DNA of 64,000 nucleotides, taken from the NCBI RefSeq assembly GCF_001306915.1, contig NZ_LJTC01000012.1, positions 67,855-131,854 of the forward strand. Direction: 5' to 3'. A model generated the notes under the pieces. That model was not told where the DNA came from. It saw nothing but the letters and a program-made list of their open reading frames with translations, and ran no database searches. Origin of the DNA: Pseudoalteromonas lipolytica (GTDB lineage: Bacteria > Pseudomonadota > Gammaproteobacteria > Enterobacterales > Alteromonadaceae). The position numbers and the translations under genes are program-made. Below, piece after piece: positions 63,631 through 64,000 of this stretch; positions within the stretch are counted from its first letter, which is position 1, and each line of letters starts with the position of its first letter.

Positions 63631-64000
63631 CTAGGGAACAACAGCACGGCTAATTGGGTTTTGTAATGAGATCAGCGTTTCTGTTGATTGAATAGCTTCG
63701 ATGGCTTGTATTTTGTTAATTAACACATCTTGTAGATGATCAATTGAGCGTGCCATCACTTTGATAAATATACTGTAATTACCCGTGGTGTAATAGGCTT
63801 CTACGACTTCTTCTAGCTCTTTTAAATGCAGTAACGTTTGTGGGTAATCACGGGCATTGTTGAGGTTAATACCAATAAAACAGCAAACATCGTAACCAAG
63901 CTGTTTGGCATCAATACTGACTTGGGTGCCTGTAATAATTCCCGCTTGTTTCATCTTTTCGACTCGAACATGAATAGTTCCGGCACTTACTGCAAAGCGT
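63631..64000 (-). CDS. asnC: Lrp/AsnC-family regulator AsnC, 3' part
   Basis: The gene runs off the right edge; the frame is open to base 64000 and gives RFAVSAGTIHVRVEKMKQAG, the second half of the HTH, then the RAM ligand domain (LGYDVCCFIGINLNNARDYPQTLLHLK, AYYTTGNYSIFIKVMARSIDHLQ). It follows E. coli AsnC closely (SPGTIHVRVEKMKQAGI), rather than Lrp. AsnC activates asnA in response to asparagine. The visible ATG at 63954 is internal. Confidence 0.9.
   Translation of the reverse strand, partial: RFAVSAGTIHVRVEKMKQAGIITGTQVSIDAKQLGYDVCCFIGINLNNARDYPQTLLHLKELEEVVEAYYTTGNYSIFIKVMARSIDHLQDVLINKIQAIEAIQSTETLISLQNPISRAVVP

Overview
This window looks like an ordinary chromosomal segment of a marine gammaproteobacterium of the Alteromonadales, most likely a Pseudoalteromonas or close relative. 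The evidence is gene content and order: lptCAB-rpoN-hpf-ptsN-rapZ-npr, mlaFEDCB-ibaG-murA, rplM-rpsI-petABC-sspAB, lpoA-yraN-diaA-dolP, rpsF-priB-rpsR-rplI and dnaB-alr all have enterobacterial/vibrio-type synteny with moderate GC. I see no transposase, integrase, phage gene, CRISPR array or recognisable defence system. The genus is an inference from overall look, not a search.

Layout. 1-2.3 kb: 3' end of ygiQ converging on mgtE. 2.5-10.3 kb (minus strand): yrbG-kdsD-kdsC-lptC-lptA-lptB, then rpoN-hpf-ptsN-rapZ-npr, joining Kdo synthesis and LPS export to sigma-54 and the nitrogen PTS. 10.5-15.2 kb (plus): the Mla phospholipid transport operon with ibaG and murA. 15.2-18.3 kb (minus): DegS-like and DegQ-like periplasmic proteases and yhcB. 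18.5-25.1 kb (plus): zapE, ribosomal proteins L13/S9, the cytochrome bc1 complex and SspA/SspB. 25.2-28.7 kb (minus): dolP, diaA, yraN, lpoA; then rsmI and the RNase P RNA (plus), whose 3' end is followed by a diverged 110-bp tandem duplication. 30-34.3 kb: an unrecognised gene, slmA and coaBC (no dut between them), radC, rpmB-rpmG. 34.4-36 kb: rpsF-priB-rpsR-rplI.

36-42 kb is the most accessory-looking part. Between rplI and dnaB, which adjoin in many relatives, lie two cassettes: a five-gene minor pilin operon ending in a large PilX-type pilin with a repetitive, probably beta-helical body and no PilY1, and a three-gene ECF sigma / anti-sigma-like / DUF4097-like periplasmic beta-repeat unit. 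42-51 kb: dnaB-alr, a probable thiamine uptake cluster (YkoF-like binding protein, PnuC/PnuT-like transporter, kinase-fold phosphotransferase), tRNA-Arg(CCG), rof, zntB, and a RimK glutamate-ligase cluster with a zinc protease and an M14-type deacylase. 51-64 kb: a frameshifted MscS-like pseudogene, a single-POTRA Omp85 protein, recQ with its small neighbour, rarD, a dual-receiver GGDEF protein, maoP/hdfR, a porin behind a near-perfect Pho box, recG, trmH and the 3' part of asnC.

No clearly new system is provable from sequence alone. The best candidates for a second look are the sigma/anti-sigma/DUF4097 unit, the PilY1-less pilin operon with its giant PilX, the PhoB-controlled porin, the thiamine cluster, the RimK cluster and the rnpB 3' repeats.
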